The position numbers were made by a program, and so were the translations under genes. A DNA stretch of 64,000 bases from Mixia osmundae IAM 14324 (taxonomy: Eukaryota; Basidiomycota; Mixiomycetes; Mixiales; Mixiaceae): assembly GCF_000708205.1 (NCBI RefSeq), contig NW_014575558.1, forward strand, positions 723,146 through 787,145, in the 5' to 3' direction. The notes under the pieces were generated by a model. It ran no database searches. It had not been told where the DNA came from and was given only the letters and a program-made list of their open reading frames with translations. Below are positions 63,748-64,000 of this stretch, one piece after another (the stretch's first letter is position 1; each line of letters starts with the position of its first letter).

Positions 63748-64000
63748 TTAGTAGACCTGATTTTATTGCTCAGATCAGGCATCATCAGGGGCAGAAAATC
63801 CTGTCTCACCGGTATGGTGACTTTGTTTTGCTGACCCGAGTCGCTACTGCATTGGAAACCAAATGGAGGCGTTTTTGCTGGAAAGACCTTGTTGACAGTC
63901 ATGTATGCGATCGCCACGCCCTGAATGTCGCCATTGTTGGCAACGCGAAGCTGGAGTTCGACGTCCCAAGTGCCGGCATCCAGGTAGAAGTTAGCGTTCT
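63748..64000 (-). CDS. Small secreted protein, family 2 (5' partial at window end)
   Basis: Visible exons are 63748-63756 and 63810-64000. The sequence reads NANFYLDAGTWDVEL, NNGDIQGVAIAYMTVNK, PFGFQCSSDSGQQNKVTIP, nearly the same as the neighbour at 62523, including an intron directly after KVTIP and a last exon of three codons. The signal peptide lies beyond the window. This is a tandem duplicate. Confidence 0.7.

Noticed and set aside
1-64000. CRISPR array or bacterial operon
   Set aside because: Spliced fungal genes throughout; no regularly spaced direct repeats.

Overview
This window looks like nuclear DNA of a compact fungal genome. Genes sit on both strands, often 50-150 bp apart, and are cut by very short introns (mostly 40-60 nt). 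The proteins are clearly fungal: a DASH-complex subunit, an Rds1-like ferritin-fold protein, a fungal O-fucosyltransferase-like protein and a GID-complex subunit. Intron density and protein style suggest Basidiomycota. A small-genome Pucciniomycotina such as Mixia is only a guess; the species cannot be named from the sequence. Five ambiguous bases (N) show this is a draft assembly.

Layout. 1-6.8 kb: TBC RabGAP (5' cut), LAMMER kinase, an empty 1.4 kb, GID9/FYV10. 7.0-10 kb: first island of small secreted proteins. 10.2-19.9 kb: a Ser-rich protein, an O-FucT-like protein, an RG-rich protein, CCT3 and the mRNA capping guanylyltransferase. 20.0-23.0 kb: second secreted-protein island, with a 51-residue six-cysteine peptide and a related relic. 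23.3-57.1 kb: a dense housekeeping block: threonyl-tRNA synthetase, DHX29/Ucp12-type helicase, a gene with an integrase-type zinc finger, GRAM/VASt sterol-transfer protein, NOP10, BOL2, URM1, SRO7, a peptide-release-factor homologue, SET methyltransferase, ASK1, RDS1-like, gamma-glutamyltransferase, methylcrotonyl-CoA carboxylase alpha, PhoD-like phosphatase, ATG101, a triple-KH protein and MIC19. 57.6-64 kb: third secreted-protein island, with a tandem trio split by a PIF/Harbinger-like MITE.

The housekeeping genes are unrelated functionally and are packed as divergent pairs sharing 100-150 bp promoters, or convergent pairs with ends a few bases apart or overlapping. The three islands hold at least four families of lineage-type secreted proteins. 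Members of one family recur in different islands, which suggests local duplication and dispersal.

All exon models were made by hand from reading frame, splice signals and remembered protein-family patterns. For nearly all multi-exon models I checked that the summed exon length is a multiple of three. The most striking window-wide signal is a high share of introns beginning GC instead of GT (about 12 of roughly 95-100), including two around a 14-nt micro-exon in BOL2.
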